This document shows positions 17,174 through 26,378 of a stretch of 64,000 nt of DNA, piece after piece. The position numbers and the translations under genes are program-made. The notes beneath the pieces were generated by a model. It was given only the letters and a program-made list of their open reading frames with translations. It made no database searches and had not been told where the DNA came from. Position 1 is the stretch's first letter, and each line of letters starts with the position of its first letter. Source of the stretch: Pantoea allii (GTDB lineage Bacteria > Pseudomonadota > Gammaproteobacteria > Enterobacterales > Enterobacteriaceae); assembly GCF_002307475.1 (NCBI RefSeq), contig NZ_NTMH01000054.1, forward strand, positions 124,001-188,000. The letters are read 5' to 3'.

Positions 17174-17177
17174 GACA

Positions 17178-17645
17178 TCAGGCTGATTTCAGATAGTCCA
17201 TCACGATGTCGTGGTGATTTGACGTTTTGAAGTCGTCGAACACCTTTTCGATTTTGCCATTCGCATCCACCAGGAAGCTGATGCGATGGATGCCGTCATA
17301 GGTTTTACCCATAAAGGTTTTTTCACCCCAGACGCCAAACTGCTCGCAAACCTGATGCTCCTGGTCCGACAGCAGAGTGAAGTTAAGCAGCTCTTTTTCT
17401 GCAAAACGTGACAGCTTTTCAGGTTTATCTGTGCTGATTCCCAGCACCTCGACGCCAGCTTTCTTCAGCTCATCCATGTTGTCACGCAGACCACATGCCT
17501 GCACGGTACAACCCGGCGTCATCGCTTTTGGATAGAAATAGACCAGAACGCGCTGCCCCTGGAAGTCGGCTAAATTCACTTGTTCGCCATCCTGATCGGG
17601 CAAGCTAAATTTCGGTGCGGTATCACCGGCTTTCAGTGGATTCAT
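17178..17645 (-). CDS. bcp: Thioredoxin-dependent peroxiredoxin Bcp
   Basis: Cytoplasmic peroxiredoxin that reduces hydrogen peroxide and organic hydroperoxides using thioredoxin. It is 155 residues and nearly identical in outline to E. coli Bcp (156). The peroxidatic cysteine is Cys46 in AMTPGCTVQACGLRD, with the resolving cysteine Cys51 five residues later, the atypical two-cysteine arrangement of this subgroup. ATG 17645 gives the family N terminus MNPLKAGDTAPKF; the frame extends eight codons further but without family similarity. gcvR lies upstream on the same strand, as in E. coli. Confidence 0.96.
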   Translation of the reverse strand: MNPLKAGDTAPKFSLPDQDGEQVNLADFQGQRVLVYFYPKAMTPGCTVQACGLRDNMDELKKAGVEVLGISTDKPEKLSRFAEKELLNFTLLSDQEHQVCEQFGVWGEKTFMGKTYDGIHRISFLVDANGKIEKVFDDFKTSNHHDIVMDYLKSA

Positions 17646-17787
17646 CACATCTCTCCATTTTGAGTTCATGCTGTGGTTAATACACCAAGAGGCGAGAAAC
17701 TGCCAAATGGAAAATAATCAATTTCAGACGATTTCCTCACCTGACCGTACTTTTAACGTAGCAGAACAGTCAAGGGGGCGCTCGTCT

Positions 17788-18369
17788 TTACCTGCCGGGT
17801 ATCACCAGTTCGCGGTTATCGGCATCGTTCAGGCTATAAAGGCGTAACGCGCCCTCGGCATTAAGTTCCTGACACAGTTCATTAAATGCCTGTTCAAATG
17901 CCGGACCATCGCTACGCGTTGGGCTGTGCGCCGTCATCTGAATATACAGCGTGGCGGGCCGATCCTGCTGGGCGGGCTGGATACGTGACACCAGTTCCGC
18001 AATGTTCATTTGGTGCTTATCCGTCAAATCCGTAAAGCGCTCAATGATATGCGGCGAGTCAGCCACTTCGACCTGAATAAACGCGGTATCCGCCATCGGC
18101 GGCCGGGCTGTGGCATGGGTGCGTTTCATGACGATCAGCAGCTCCAGCTCAGCGCCTTTCAGCGGCAGCGTCGACTCAATCAGCGTAATCGCGTTCCAGC
18201 TACCGGAAAGCAGCATGATGAACGTAAATTCATCCCCAAGCATGGCAAGGCGACTGTCTTCGATGTTGCAACCGCAACTGCTGACGTGGCGGGTGATCGT
18301 ATTGACGATACCCGGGCGGTCAACACCCAGAGCGGTGATCACCAGGTGGTGGGGTTGAGATTGCGGCAA
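17788..18369 (-). CDS. gcvR: Glycine cleavage system regulator GcvR
   Basis: Regulatory protein that binds GcvA and prevents activation of the glycine cleavage operon when glycine is scarce. It is 193 residues (E. coli 190) with two ACT domains: the first begins HHLVITALGVDRPGIVNTITRH, the second near TAFIQVEVADSPHIIERF. The best start is TTG 18369, preceded by AGGGA at the right distance and aligned with the E. coli N terminus. A longer open frame reaches 18513 but would overlap dapA's leader and adds non-conserved residues. It is divergent from dapA. Confidence 0.92.
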   Translation of the reverse strand: MPQSQPHHLVITALGVDRPGIVNTITRHVSSCGCNIEDSRLAMLGDEFTFIMLLSGSWNAITLIESTLPLKGAELELLIVMKRTHATARPPMADTAFIQVEVADSPHIIERFTDLTDKHQMNIAELVSRIQPAQQDRPATLYIQMTAHSPTRSDGPAFEQAFNELCQELNAEGALRLYSLNDADNRELVIPGR

Positions 18370-18512
18370 AATAGGATTCCCTGTGCATTTGCTAATAACT
18401 ATAAGGTAAACATAAAAAAAACTGCTGACAAGCGCGGGAATGGCGGAGCTTGCTTGCTTTTCCCTAAGTGTAAAACGTACCATGAAGCACTTGTTTGTCG
18501 AGGGGATCGCCA

Positions 18513-19391
18513 ATGTTTACGGGAAGTATTGTTGCACTCGTTACGCCAATGGATGACAAAGGTAATGTCTGCCGTGCGAGTTTGAAAAAACTGATTGATT
18601 ACCATGTCGCCAGCGGTACAGCGGCGATCGTTTCCGTCGGCACCACCGGCGAGTCAGCCACGCTGAGCCATGACGAGCACGGTGATGTGGTGCTGCAAAC
18701 CCTGGAACTGGCGGATGGGCGTATTCCCGTGATTGCCGGAACCGGTGCTAACGCCACTGCGGAAGGTATCTCTCTGACCAAACGCTTTGAGAATTCGGGT
18801 GTTGTTGGTTGCCTCACCGTTACGCCTTATTACAATCGCCCGACGCAGGAAGGCCTGTTTCAGCACTTTAAAGCGATTGCTGACAGTACCAGCCTGCCGC
18901 AAATGCTGTATAACGTACCTTCGCGCACCGGCTGTGATATGTTGCCGGAAACCGTTGCCCGCCTCGCTGAAATCAAAAATATTATCGGAATCAAAGAGGC
19001 AACGGGGAACTTATCGCGTGTCAGCCAGATCCAAGAGCTGGTTAATGATGAGTTCATCCTGGTGAGCGGCGACGATGCCAGCGCACTGGACTTTATGCAA
19101 CTGGGCGGCAAGGGCGTCATTTCGGTGACGGCAAACATAGCAGCACGCGAAATGGCCGAGCTGTGCAGGCTCGCACAGCAGGGTAATTTCGTGGAAGCTC
19201 GCCGTCTGAATCAGCGTCTGATGCACCTGCACCAGACGCTTTTCTGTGAACCTAATCCAATCCCGGTTAAATGGGCGGCAAAACAGCTAGGATTAATCGC
19301 TAATGACACGCTGCGTCTGCCTATGACGCCACTGACTGCGGTTGCACAGCCGAAAGTGGAGCAGGCGCTGGTGAAAGCGGGTTTGCGATAA
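18513..19391 (+). CDS. dapA: 4-hydroxy-tetrahydrodipicolinate synthase DapA
   Basis: First committed enzyme of lysine and diaminopimelate synthesis; condenses pyruvate with aspartate semialdehyde. It is 292 residues, identical in length to E. coli DapA. The Schiff-base lysine is in GIKEATGNL (about residue 161), with the active-site tyrosine in TPYYNRP and YNVPSRTG. ATG 18513 with GAGGGG at 18500-18505 is chosen; the upstream in-frame start at 18495 lies before the ribosome-binding site. bamC follows by 14 bases, so dapA-bamC form one operon, linking cell-wall precursor supply with outer-membrane assembly. Confidence 0.97.
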   Translation: MFTGSIVALVTPMDDKGNVCRASLKKLIDYHVASGTAAIVSVGTTGESATLSHDEHGDVVLQTLELADGRIPVIAGTGANATAEGISLTKRFENSGVVGCLTVTPYYNRPTQEGLFQHFKAIADSTSLPQMLYNVPSRTGCDMLPETVARLAEIKNIIGIKEATGNLSRVSQIQELVNDEFILVSGDDASALDFMQLGGKGVISVTANIAAREMAELCRLAQQGNFVEARRLNQRLMHLHQTLFCEPNPIPVKWAAKQLGLIANDTLRLPMTPLTAVAQPKVEQALVKAGLR

Positions 19392-19405
19392 TTTAGGGAG
19401 TTTGA

Positions 19406-20437
19406 ATGAATTACTCAGTAAAGCGGTCAACGGTTGCAACGGTGGTGGGGCTTTCCACCCTGATGCTGTTGTCGGCCTGTTCGAACGATCAGCGTTATAA
19501 ACGTCAGGTCAGCGGTGATGAGTCTTACTTACAGGCCAGCGGGCTGCGCGAACTGAAAGCGCCGTCGGGCATGATTCTGCCTGTCCAGAACGGCGAATAC
19601 GATATTCCACCGTCAACCAGCAAGGCGCCAGTGGGCAAGCAGCTCGATATTCGCCCACCTGCTCAGCCTCTGGCGCTGATGAACGGCTCACGTGCGCAGT
19701 TCAGCAATAACACCGGCGTGCTGATGTTTGATAACAGCCGCGGCTCGATTTGGTCTCAGGTTGTAGGCGTTGTACAGTCGAATAACTTCCCGATCGCTTC
19801 CCGTAATGACGCCGGACAGCAGCTGACGACCGACTGGGTACAGTGGAACCGGGCGGACGAAGATAAGCAGTATCGTGGCCGTTACCAAATCAGCGTTCAG
19901 TCGCAGAGTTATCAGCAGGTCCTGACCGTGCGTCTGCTTGAACTGCAACAGGAAGGCAATAGCGTGACGTCGCCGGTACAGGTTCAGCGTTATACCGCAC
20001 AAATGCTGAATGAAATTGCCGCCGGAATGGATAAGATCGCCACCATAAATGAAAACGCCGCAGCGGGCCGCGTCAGCGGTGCGATTGACGTGCAAAGCGG
20101 TGCCGATGATACCGGTCTGCCAATGCTGGTGCTGCGTACGCCGTTCAACGTTGCCTGGCAGCGTTTACCAGCAGCCATGAACCGTGTTGGCATGGAAGTG
20201 ACCGACAGCACGCGTTCGACTGGCAGCATGAAAGTGACCTACAAGTCGCCAGGCAGCAGCACCTGGGACAGCGTAGGTGCCAAAGATCCTGAATTGCCGA
20301 ACGGCGATTACAAGGTTCAGGTTGGCGACCTCGACAACCGGACCAGCCTGCAATTTATTGATCCTAAAGGCCATGTACTGACACAGGCGCAAAACGATGC
20401 GTTAGTGGCGGTGTTCCAGGCCGCACTGAATAAATAA
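19406..20437 (+). CDS. bamC: Outer-membrane assembly lipoprotein BamC
   Basis: Lipoprotein subunit of the BAM complex, which inserts beta-barrel proteins into the outer membrane. It is 343 residues (E. coli BamC 344). The signal peptide ends at a lipobox LSAC with the acylated cysteine at residue 25. A poorly structured N-terminal stretch (SNDQRYKRQVSGDESYLQA), known to contact BamD, is followed by two helix-grip domains (roughly 95-210 and 225-343). It is transcribed with dapA and ends just before a strong terminator. Confidence 0.97.
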   Translation: MNYSVKRSTVATVVGLSTLMLLSACSNDQRYKRQVSGDESYLQASGLRELKAPSGMILPVQNGEYDIPPSTSKAPVGKQLDIRPPAQPLALMNGSRAQFSNNTGVLMFDNSRGSIWSQVVGVVQSNNFPIASRNDAGQQLTTDWVQWNRADEDKQYRGRYQISVQSQSYQQVLTVRLLELQQEGNSVTSPVQVQRYTAQMLNEIAAGMDKIATINENAAAGRVSGAIDVQSGADDTGLPMLVLRTPFNVAWQRLPAAMNRVGMEVTDSTRSTGSMKVTYKSPGSSTWDSVGAKDPELPNGDYKVQVGDLDNRTSLQFIDPKGHVLTQAQNDALVAVFQAALNK

Positions 20438-20448
20438 AAAATTACCCC

Positions 20449-20474
20449 AGGCCGGAGATTCTCCGGCCTTTTTA
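20449..20474 (+). terminator. Intrinsic terminator after bamC
   Basis: AGGCCGGAG (20449-20457) and CTCCGGCCT (20461-20469) form a 9-bp stem with a three-base loop followed by TTTTTATTT. It starts 12 bases after the bamC stop and separates dapA-bamC from purC. Confidence 0.9.
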
Positions 20475-20504
20475 TTTCGTTTTTTGGCATAATAGCGCCA
20501 GACG

Positions 20505-20520
20505 AGGTAATCGATTGCGT
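20505..20520. promoter_or_regulatory. Candidate PurR operator upstream of purC
   Basis: AGGTAATCGATTGCGT fits the PurR pattern ANGCAANCGNTTNCNT at every fixed position except the fourth. It lies 64 bases upstream of the purC ATG, the range usual for PurR operators. purC is a known PurR target in E. coli, so the assignment is credible. Confidence 0.65.
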
Positions 20521-20583
20521 CACGGCAATCAACGCAAATAGTCTGCCTCAGAACCGGATCTTTCATGTTTGGAGTTAAATAAG

Positions 20584-21297
20584 ATGCAAAAGCGAGCTGA
20601 GTTGTATCGCGGTAAAGCGAAAACCGTATACAGCACCGATAACCCGGATCTGCTGATACTTGAATTCCGCAACGATACATCAGCCGGTGACGGCGCCCGC
20701 ATTGAGCAGTTTGATCGCAAAGGCATGGTAAACAACAAGTTCAACCATTTCATCATGACGAAGCTGCAGGAAGCGGGCATTCCGACGCAGATGGAAGCCC
20801 TGCTGTCAGATAACGAAGCGCTGGTGAAAAAGCTGGACATGGTCCCGGTTGAGTGTGTGGTCCGTAACCGTGCGGCAGGTTCGCTGGTCAAGCGTCTTGG
20901 TGTTGAAGAGGGCATGGTGCTGAACCCGCCGCTGTTCGACCTGTTCCTGAAGGACGATGCTAAACACGATCCTATGGTCAACGAATCCTACTGTGAAACC
21001 TTTGGCTGGGTGAGCAAAGAGAATCTGGCACGTATGCGTGAGCTGACCTACAAAGCGAACGACGTACTGAGCAAAATGTTTGATGATGCGGGTCTGATCC
21101 TGGTGGACTTCAAGTTGGAGTTTGGCCTGTTCAACGGTGAAGTTGTGCTGGGTGACGAATTTTCACCCGATGGCGCGCGTCTGTGGGACAAAGAAACCCT
21201 GGATAAAATGGATAAAGACCGCTTCCGTCAGAGCCTGGGTGGCCTGATTGAAGCTTATGAAGCGGTAGCCCGGCGTCTGGGTGTCAAACTCGACTGA
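20584..21297 (+). CDS. purC: SAICAR synthase PurC
   Basis: Phosphoribosylaminoimidazole-succinocarboxamide synthase, which joins CAIR and aspartate in purine synthesis. It is 237 residues, the same as E. coli PurC. The ATP-binding lysine-rich N terminus (ELYRGKAKTVY) and the signatures VECVVRNRAAGSL and LVDFKLEFG are clear. ATG 20584 gives the family start MQKRAELYRG; GGAG at 20571 precedes it, and the TTG/ATG choices further up are not conserved. It is monocistronic, with terminators on both sides. Confidence 0.97.
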   Translation: MQKRAELYRGKAKTVYSTDNPDLLILEFRNDTSAGDGARIEQFDRKGMVNNKFNHFIMTKLQEAGIPTQMEALLSDNEALVKKLDMVPVECVVRNRAAGSLVKRLGVEEGMVLNPPLFDLFLKDDAKHDPMVNESYCETFGWVSKENLARMRELTYKANDVLSKMFDDAGLILVDFKLEFGLFNGEVVLGDEFSPDGARLWDKETLDKMDKDRFRQSLGGLIEAYEAVARRLGVKLD

Positions 21298-21318
21298 ATA
21301 AAACTCAGTGAATCAATG

Positions 21319-21347
21319 AAAGGAGAGCCCCGGCTCTCCTTTTTTCA
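21319..21347 (+). terminator. Intrinsic terminator after purC
   Basis: AAAGGAGAGC (21319-21328) and GCTCTCCTTT (21333-21342) pair over a four-base loop, followed by a T-rich tail. It lies 22 bases after the purC stop. Confidence 0.9.
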
Positions 21348-21427
21348 TTTTGGCGTAAAGCTGGTGATTGCTCCGTCACGCATCTAAAATCATGCCATCA
21401 GAGTTAACCTGCCACAGGGAGCAAAAC

Positions 21428-22288
21428 ATGCGCTGGCAAGGACGTCGCGAAAGCGACAATGTAGAAGATCGCCGTAATCAGTCATCGGGCAACCGGGGAG
21501 GCCGTATTCCTCTGCCGCGCGGCAAAGCGGGCATTATCATGCTGATTCTGGTCGCGGTGGCGGGGTATTACGGTTATGACCTGACGCCACTGTTCACTGG
21601 AGGCGAGGGCGCGTCGGTGAGCCAGCAGCAGCGCACTACTAACCCGAATCAGGACGAGGCAGCGAAGTTCACCTCGGTGATGCTGGCGACGACCGAAGAT
21701 ACCTGGGATAAGTTATTCAAACAGATGAACAAACAGTATACGCCGCCGAAGCTGGTGATGTATCGCGGGGCCACGCGCACCGGCTGTGGGACCGGGCAGT
21801 CTGTTATGGGGCCTTTTTATTGCCCGGCAGACCAGACTGTCTATATCGACCTGTCCTTCTATGACGATATGAAAACCAAACTGGGGGCAGGCGGAGACTT
21901 TGCGCAGGGCTATGTGATTGCACATGAAGTCGGCCACCACGTGCAGAAGTTACTGGGCATTGAACCCCGGGTCCGTCAGATGCAGCAGGGGGCCAGCCAG
22001 ACCCAGATAAACCAGCTGTCCGTAAAAATGGAGCTACAGGCCGACTGCTTTGCCGGCGTCTGGGGCCACTATATGGAGCAGGAAAAAATCCTCGACGTCG
22101 GGGACTTACAGGAAGCGTTAAACGCCGCCGAAGCCATTGGTGACGATCGCCTGCAGCAGAAAAGTCAGGGTCGGGTCGTCCCGGACAGCTTTACGCACGG
22201 CACCTCGGAGCAGCGTTATACCTGGTTCAAACGCGGATTCGACAGCGGTAACCCCGGCCAGTGCGATACCTTTGCTAATAAAGGATGA
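21428..22288 (+). CDS. ypfJ: Neutral zinc metallopeptidase YpfJ
   Basis: Predicted membrane-anchored zinc metalloprotease of unknown substrate, 286 residues (E. coli YpfJ 287). A conserved cytoplasmic leader MRWQGRRESDNVEDRR precedes one membrane helix (about residues 37-55). The periplasmic domain has HEVGH at 166-170, the zinc motif, plus a conserved MELQADCFAGVWGH segment. ATG 21428 has AGGGAG upstream; the frame reaches 21368 but without family similarity. Its TGA overlaps the tmcA ATG, so the two are co-translated, as in E. coli. Confidence 0.95.
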   Translation: MRWQGRRESDNVEDRRNQSSGNRGGRIPLPRGKAGIIMLILVAVAGYYGYDLTPLFTGGEGASVSQQQRTTNPNQDEAAKFTSVMLATTEDTWDKLFKQMNKQYTPPKLVMYRGATRTGCGTGQSVMGPFYCPADQTVYIDLSFYDDMKTKLGAGGDFAQGYVIAHEVGHHVQKLLGIEPRVRQMQQGASQTQINQLSVKMELQADCFAGVWGHYMEQEKILDVGDLQEALNAAEAIGDDRLQQKSQGRVVPDSFTHGTSEQRYTWFKRGFDSGNPGQCDTFANKG

Positions 22289-24252
22289 ACCTGAAAGCAG
22301 TGACCTGTGCCATGCAGGCCGCCGGTATTCGGCGATTAGCCGTCATCAGCGGGGAAGCCCGCTGGTGCCAGGAGACGGCAATCGCCTGGTGCCAGACGCT
22401 GGAAGGCGACATGCTGTGGCTGAGCGATAACGCGCCAGATGTGGGCACGCACTGTCCGACTGCCGCCTTTCGTACGCTGCTGGGGCGCGAGTTCCATCAT
22501 GCCGTTTTCGATGCCCGATATGGCTTTCATGCCGAGGCGCTGGCGGCGCTGGCAGGAACGCTGACGGCCGGTAGCTGGCTGCTGCTGTTAGTGCCCGAAT
22601 GGACGCGTTGGGCGCAGCAGCCCGATGCTGACAGCCTGCGTTGGGCGGATGTCAGCGAGCCGATTGCCACGCCAAACTTTGTCCATCATCTGCAATACCT
22701 GATTGAAAATGACGAGCAGGTGCTGTTACACCAGCCGCCGCAGCCGCTCCGGTTGCCCAACTGGACGCCACGGCCCGCCTGGCATTGTCAGGCGGCTTTT
22801 CAGCAGCAGGCGATTTTGCGCGAGCTGGCTTGTTTCTCTGCGGGCGTGGCGGTGATCACAGCGGCACGTGGCAGAGGAAAGTCGGCGCTGGCAGGCATGC
22901 TGGCCCGGCAGAACACGCGTTGCCTGATCACCGCACCCGCAAAAATCACCACGACAGTGTTAGCGTCCTTCGCCGGGGATCATTACCGGTTTATGGCACC
23001 TGATGCGATTCTGGCCCTGCCCACATTGCCTGACGTTGACTGGCTCATCGTGGATGAAGCCGCCGCCATTCCGGCACCGCTACTTCATGCGCTGGTGGCG
23101 CGGTTTCCGCGCGTGTTGCTGGTAACGACGATTCAGGGTTATGAAGGCAGCGGTCGTGGCTTTATGCTGAAGTTCTGTGCGGAGATTGAGCAGGTACGCC
23201 ATTTTACCCTGGACGAACCGCTGCGCTGGGCGCGCCATGACCCGCTGGAACACTGGCTTAACCAGGCGCTGCTGTTCGAGGATGCGCCCGAAACAGCGGG
23301 AACGGGTGAGCTATCGCCCCGGCGAGTCGAAGGCTCTGATATTGCTGCCCAGCAGGCGGCTTATCAACTGCTCACCCGTGCGCATTACCGCACCTCACCG
23401 CTGGATCTGCGTCGCCTGCTGGATGCACCGGGAATGCATCTCTGGCTGGCGGGCGATGTTCCGGCGCTGCAGGGGGCGCTATGGTTGGTGGAAGAGGGCG
23501 GACTGACAAATGAATTAGCGCAGGCCGTCTGGGCGGGCCACAGGCGGCCTCGCGGTAACTTAGTTGCGCAGTCGCTGGCGGCGCACGCGGGATTCACCGA
23601 CGCCGCCACGCTTCGCGCCTTACGCATCAGCCGGATTGCCGTCGCCGCGTCTTCCCGCCGTCAGGGAACCGGAAAGCAACTGGTTGCGTCCGCCAGTGCA
23701 GATTCCGCCGGATACGACTACCTCTCCGTCAGCTTTGGCTACACTGACGATCTCTGGGCGTTCTGGCAAGCCTGCGGTTTTACGCTGGCACGCATCGGCA
23801 GTCAGCGCGAAGCCAGCAGCGGCTGCTACGCCGCGATGGCCTTACGGGGGCTGACGCCCGCCGGAAAACAGCTGCAGCAGAAGGCGAGCCAGCAACTGGC
23901 TCGCGACTGGCCACTGCTGAGATCACATATTCAGTTGGACCTGCCATTACCTGAGGCTTGTGATCAGGATTTTACCCCGCACGATGCCTGGCTGGCAGCC
24001 GGTTTTGCCTGGGCGCAGCGCCCACTGGAGGCAAGCCTGGCGGTTCTCCAGCGGCTGGTTGATATCAGCCAGCAGCCTTTGCCGTTACTCCGGCAGGCGG
24101 TCAGCGCCAACATCAGTCTGGCTGAACTGGCGCAGGCGGCACGGATCAACGGACGCAAGGCGCTGATTATGGCGTTACGCGCTGAAGCCGCCGGGGCACT
24201 GCTGGCGTTACCTGACAGGGATGGCGAAGCCTTGCGCAGGCAATTGCAATAA
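22285..24252 (+). CDS. tmcA: tRNA(Met) cytidine acetyltransferase TmcA
   Basis: Forms N4-acetylcytidine at the wobble position of elongator tRNA-Met, using acetyl-CoA and ATP. It is 655 residues (E. coli 671). An N-terminal DUF1726 region is followed by a RecD-like helicase domain with Walker A AARGRGKS at 193-200 and a DEAA box in LIVDEAAAIPAP. A GNAT acetyltransferase domain follows around residues 380-520 (ISRIAVAASSRRQGTGKQL). The start overlaps the ypfJ stop by ATGA. ypfH lies 73 bases downstream on the same strand. Confidence 0.95.
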   Translation: MNLKAVTCAMQAAGIRRLAVISGEARWCQETAIAWCQTLEGDMLWLSDNAPDVGTHCPTAAFRTLLGREFHHAVFDARYGFHAEALAALAGTLTAGSWLLLLVPEWTRWAQQPDADSLRWADVSEPIATPNFVHHLQYLIENDEQVLLHQPPQPLRLPNWTPRPAWHCQAAFQQQAILRELACFSAGVAVITAARGRGKSALAGMLARQNTRCLITAPAKITTTVLASFAGDHYRFMAPDAILALPTLPDVDWLIVDEAAAIPAPLLHALVARFPRVLLVTTIQGYEGSGRGFMLKFCAEIEQVRHFTLDEPLRWARHDPLEHWLNQALLFEDAPETAGTGELSPRRVEGSDIAAQQAAYQLLTRAHYRTSPLDLRRLLDAPGMHLWLAGDVPALQGALWLVEEGGLTNELAQAVWAGHRRPRGNLVAQSLAAHAGFTDAATLRALRISRIAVAASSRRQGTGKQLVASASADSAGYDYLSVSFGYTDDLWAFWQACGFTLARIGSQREASSGCYAAMALRGLTPAGKQLQQKASQQLARDWPLLRSHIQLDLPLPEACDQDFTPHDAWLAAGFAWAQRPLEASLAVLQRLVDISQQPLPLLRQAVSANISLAELAQAARINGRKALIMALRAEAAGALLALPDRDGEALRRQLQ

Positions 24253-24325
24253 ATCCACCAAGTCGTTCAAATATTCCCAATATCATCCTGCGCCCGGGAG
24301 CGTAGAGTAGTAGCAGGAGGTCGAT

Positions 24326-25006
24326 ATGACACTGAGATACGTAATTGTTCAGCAGCCTGCAAGGGCTGCCCAGCTGTTTCTGCTTTATCACGGCGTTGGT
24401 GATAATCCCGACGCCATGGCCGAAATTGGTAGCTGGTTTGCTAAAACCTTTCCTGCGGCGCTGGTGGTGTCGGTGGGATCGCCAGGCCCTGGCGGTCAGT
24501 GGTTTAAGGAAGCCGGACTGCATGATAAAAGCGAGCAGGCCTGTGTTGACACCAGCATGCCGCAATTTGTGGCGTCGGTTCGCCACTGGCAGCAGCAAAG
24601 CGGCGTGAATCCCGAAGCCACCGCGCTGGTGGGCTTTTCACAGGGTGCCAGTATGGTGCTGGAAGGCATCAAAGCCCACGACGATCTGGCTGGTCGGGCG
24701 ATTGTCTTTAGTGGCCGCTTTGTCACGCTACCGGAAAAAGCCAGCACGCGTACGACTGTGCATCTGATTCACGGTGATGAGGATGAGAACATTCCGCTGG
24801 CACAGGCGCAGCAGGCTGAACAGCGTTTAAGGCTGCTCGGCGGTGACGTGACGCTAAATATTGTGGAAGATCTGGCGCATGCCATCGATCAGCGCAGTAT
24901 GCATTTTGCCCTGCATCATCTGCAGTACACGGTGCCGAAACGCTATTTTGATGAGGCGCTGGGCGGCGGAAAACCCGGCAGTGATGATGTCATTATGACG
25001 ATGTAA
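24326..25006 (+). CDS. ypfH: Carboxylesterase YpfH
   Basis: Alpha/beta-hydrolase of the phospholipase/carboxylesterase family, 226 residues (E. coli YpfH 232), active on short acyl esters in E. coli. The nucleophile serine is in GFSQGAS; the acid and base are likely the Asp in LIHGDEDENIP and the His in DLAHAID. The ATG follows AGGAGG at 24316-24321, a strong ribosome-binding site. No signal peptide, so cytoplasmic. It converges with ypfN over a short hairpin. Confidence 0.93.
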   Translation: MTLRYVIVQQPARAAQLFLLYHGVGDNPDAMAEIGSWFAKTFPAALVVSVGSPGPGGQWFKEAGLHDKSEQACVDTSMPQFVASVRHWQQQSGVNPEATALVGFSQGASMVLEGIKAHDDLAGRAIVFSGRFVTLPEKASTRTTVHLIHGDEDENIPLAQAQQAEQRLRLLGGDVTLNIVEDLAHAIDQRSMHFALHHLQYTVPKRYFDEALGGGKPGSDDVIMTM

Positions 25007-25010
25007 TCGT

Positions 25011-25034
25011 GCGCCCTCACACAGGCGAGGGCGC
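25011..25034. terminator. Hairpin between convergent ypfH and ypfN
   Basis: GCGCCCTC (25011-25018) and GAGGGCGC (25027-25034) form an 8-bp stem in the 35-base gap between the two convergent genes. A shared terminator is likely from position; T-runs are short, though ypfN's side has some. Confidence 0.6.
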
Positions 25035-25041
25035 GAAGCGG

Positions 25042-25227
25042 TTATTTCTTTTTCGGCCAGTCGTCGTCGTCCCACTTATCGTTAAAATCACGGTGTGGCG
25101 GGAGATCAGGCTTGTTATCCATAAACTTTTTGTGATCGATGCGTTTCAGATCTTTATAAACGTTCATTAACACACCTACCATCAGCAGGATCACCAGTAT
25201 CCACCAATAATCTTTAATAAACTCCAT
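25042..25227 (-). CDS. ypfN: Small membrane protein YpfN (UPF0370)
   Basis: Short inner-membrane protein of unknown function, 61 residues (E. coli YpfN 66). A single N-terminal helix (YWWILVILLMVGVLMNV) is followed by a conserved charged tail, DLKRIDHKKFMDNKPDLPPHRDFNDKW split into basic and acidic blocks, ending in lysines. It sits just downstream of dapE on the same strand, 22 bases apart, and is probably co-transcribed. Confidence 0.93.
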   Translation of the reverse strand: MEFIKDYWWILVILLMVGVLMNVYKDLKRIDHKKFMDNKPDLPPHRDFNDKWDDDDWPKKK

Positions 25228-25249
25228 AGGCCCGCTCCTTCCCTCGCTG

Positions 25250-26377
25250 TCAGGCGATCAATTGTTCCATGATGCGTTGGTACATTCGGCTCAGCATTTG
25301 TAAATCGGATGCTTTAACGCATTCGTTGATTTTGTGAATTGTGGCATTCACCGGGCCCAGTTCCACCACCTGAGAGCCCATTCGAGCAATAAAACGTCCG
25401 TCAGAGGTTCCACCAGAAGTCTGTAACTGCGGCTTAATTTCATTATAGTGCGTTACGGCGTTTATTACGGCATCAACCAGTTTGCCGCGTGATGTCAGGA
25501 AGGGCTGACCGGAAAGTTTCCACTCGATGGTATAGCGCAACTGATGGCGATCCAGCAGTTCTGCCACGCGCTGCTGAATCATGCTGTCAGTGAGTTCGGT
25601 ACTGAAACGGAAGTTGAACTGGACAAACAGCTCGCCGGGAATCACGTTGTTGCTGCCGGTGCCAGCCTGAACGTTGGCGATCTGCATGCTGGTGGCAGGG
25701 AAGAAGGCATTGCCCTGATCCCATTCGGTGGCTACCAGCTCATTGAGTGCGGGCAGAGCACGGTGCACCGGGTTATCAGCAAGCTGAGGATAGGCCACAT
25801 GGCCCTGCACGCCATGCACGGTAAGGTTAGCGGTAATCGAGCCACGACGGCCATTTTTCACGACGTCACCCACGACTTCGCTGCTGGAAGGTTCCCCGAC
25901 CAGACAGTAATCCAGACGCTCGTTACGTGCCATCAGGCGCTCAACGACTTTTACCGTACCGTTTGCGCCACTGGCTTCTTCGTCAGACGTAATCAAAAAG
26001 GCCAGGCGTCCTTTGTGATGAGGATGAACCGCGACGAAGCGCTCGGCGGCAACGACCATGGCGGCCAGCGACCCTTTCATATCGGCGGCACCGCGACCAA
26101 ACAGCATGCCGTCACGGATGGTGGGCTCAAACGGCGGATTGATCCAGCGGCTGGCATCGCCAGGCGGCACGATATCGGTGTGGCCGGCAAACGCCAGGGT
26201 TTCGCCTTCACCGCGCGTGGCCCAGAAATTCAGGGTATCGTTGATGTTCATGGTTTCGATATGGAAACCAATCGCTTCCAGACGCGCAATCAGCAGCGCC
26301 TGACATCCGGCGTCATCGGGGCTGAGAGAAGGACGACGAATAAGCTGCTGCGTCAGCTCAATGACCGGACAAAACAT
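25250..26377 (-). CDS. dapE: Succinyl-diaminopimelate desuccinylase DapE
   Basis: Dizinc M20-family hydrolase in the lysine/diaminopimelate pathway that removes succinate from N-succinyl-LL-DAP. It is 375 residues, exactly as in E. coli. Metal ligands lie in AFAGHTDIVPPGD, GAADMKGS and SDEEASG, and the C-terminal ligand in ATIHKINEC. ATG 26377 is chosen for the conserved N terminus; the frame runs on to 26419. yffB ends one base upstream of the start, so the two are one transcript. dapA in the same window supplies an earlier step of the pathway. Confidence 0.97.
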   Translation of the reverse strand: MFCPVIELTQQLIRRPSLSPDDAGCQALLIARLEAIGFHIETMNINDTLNFWATRGEGETLAFAGHTDIVPPGDASRWINPPFEPTIRDGMLFGRGAADMKGSLAAMVVAAERFVAVHPHHKGRLAFLITSDEEASGANGTVKVVERLMARNERLDYCLVGEPSSSEVVGDVVKNGRRGSITANLTVHGVQGHVAYPQLADNPVHRALPALNELVATEWDQGNAFFPATSMQIANVQAGTGSNNVIPGELFVQFNFRFSTELTDSMIQQRVAELLDRHQLRYTIEWKLSGQPFLTSRGKLVDAVINAVTHYNEIKPQLQTSGGTSDGRFIARMGSQVVELGPVNATIHKINECVKASDLQMLSRMYQRIMEQLIA

Positions 26378-26378
26378 A

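Noticed and set aside
20534..20549. ACGCAAATAGTCTGCC as PurR site of purC
   Set aside because: Only the left half matches; the site at 20505-20520 is much better.
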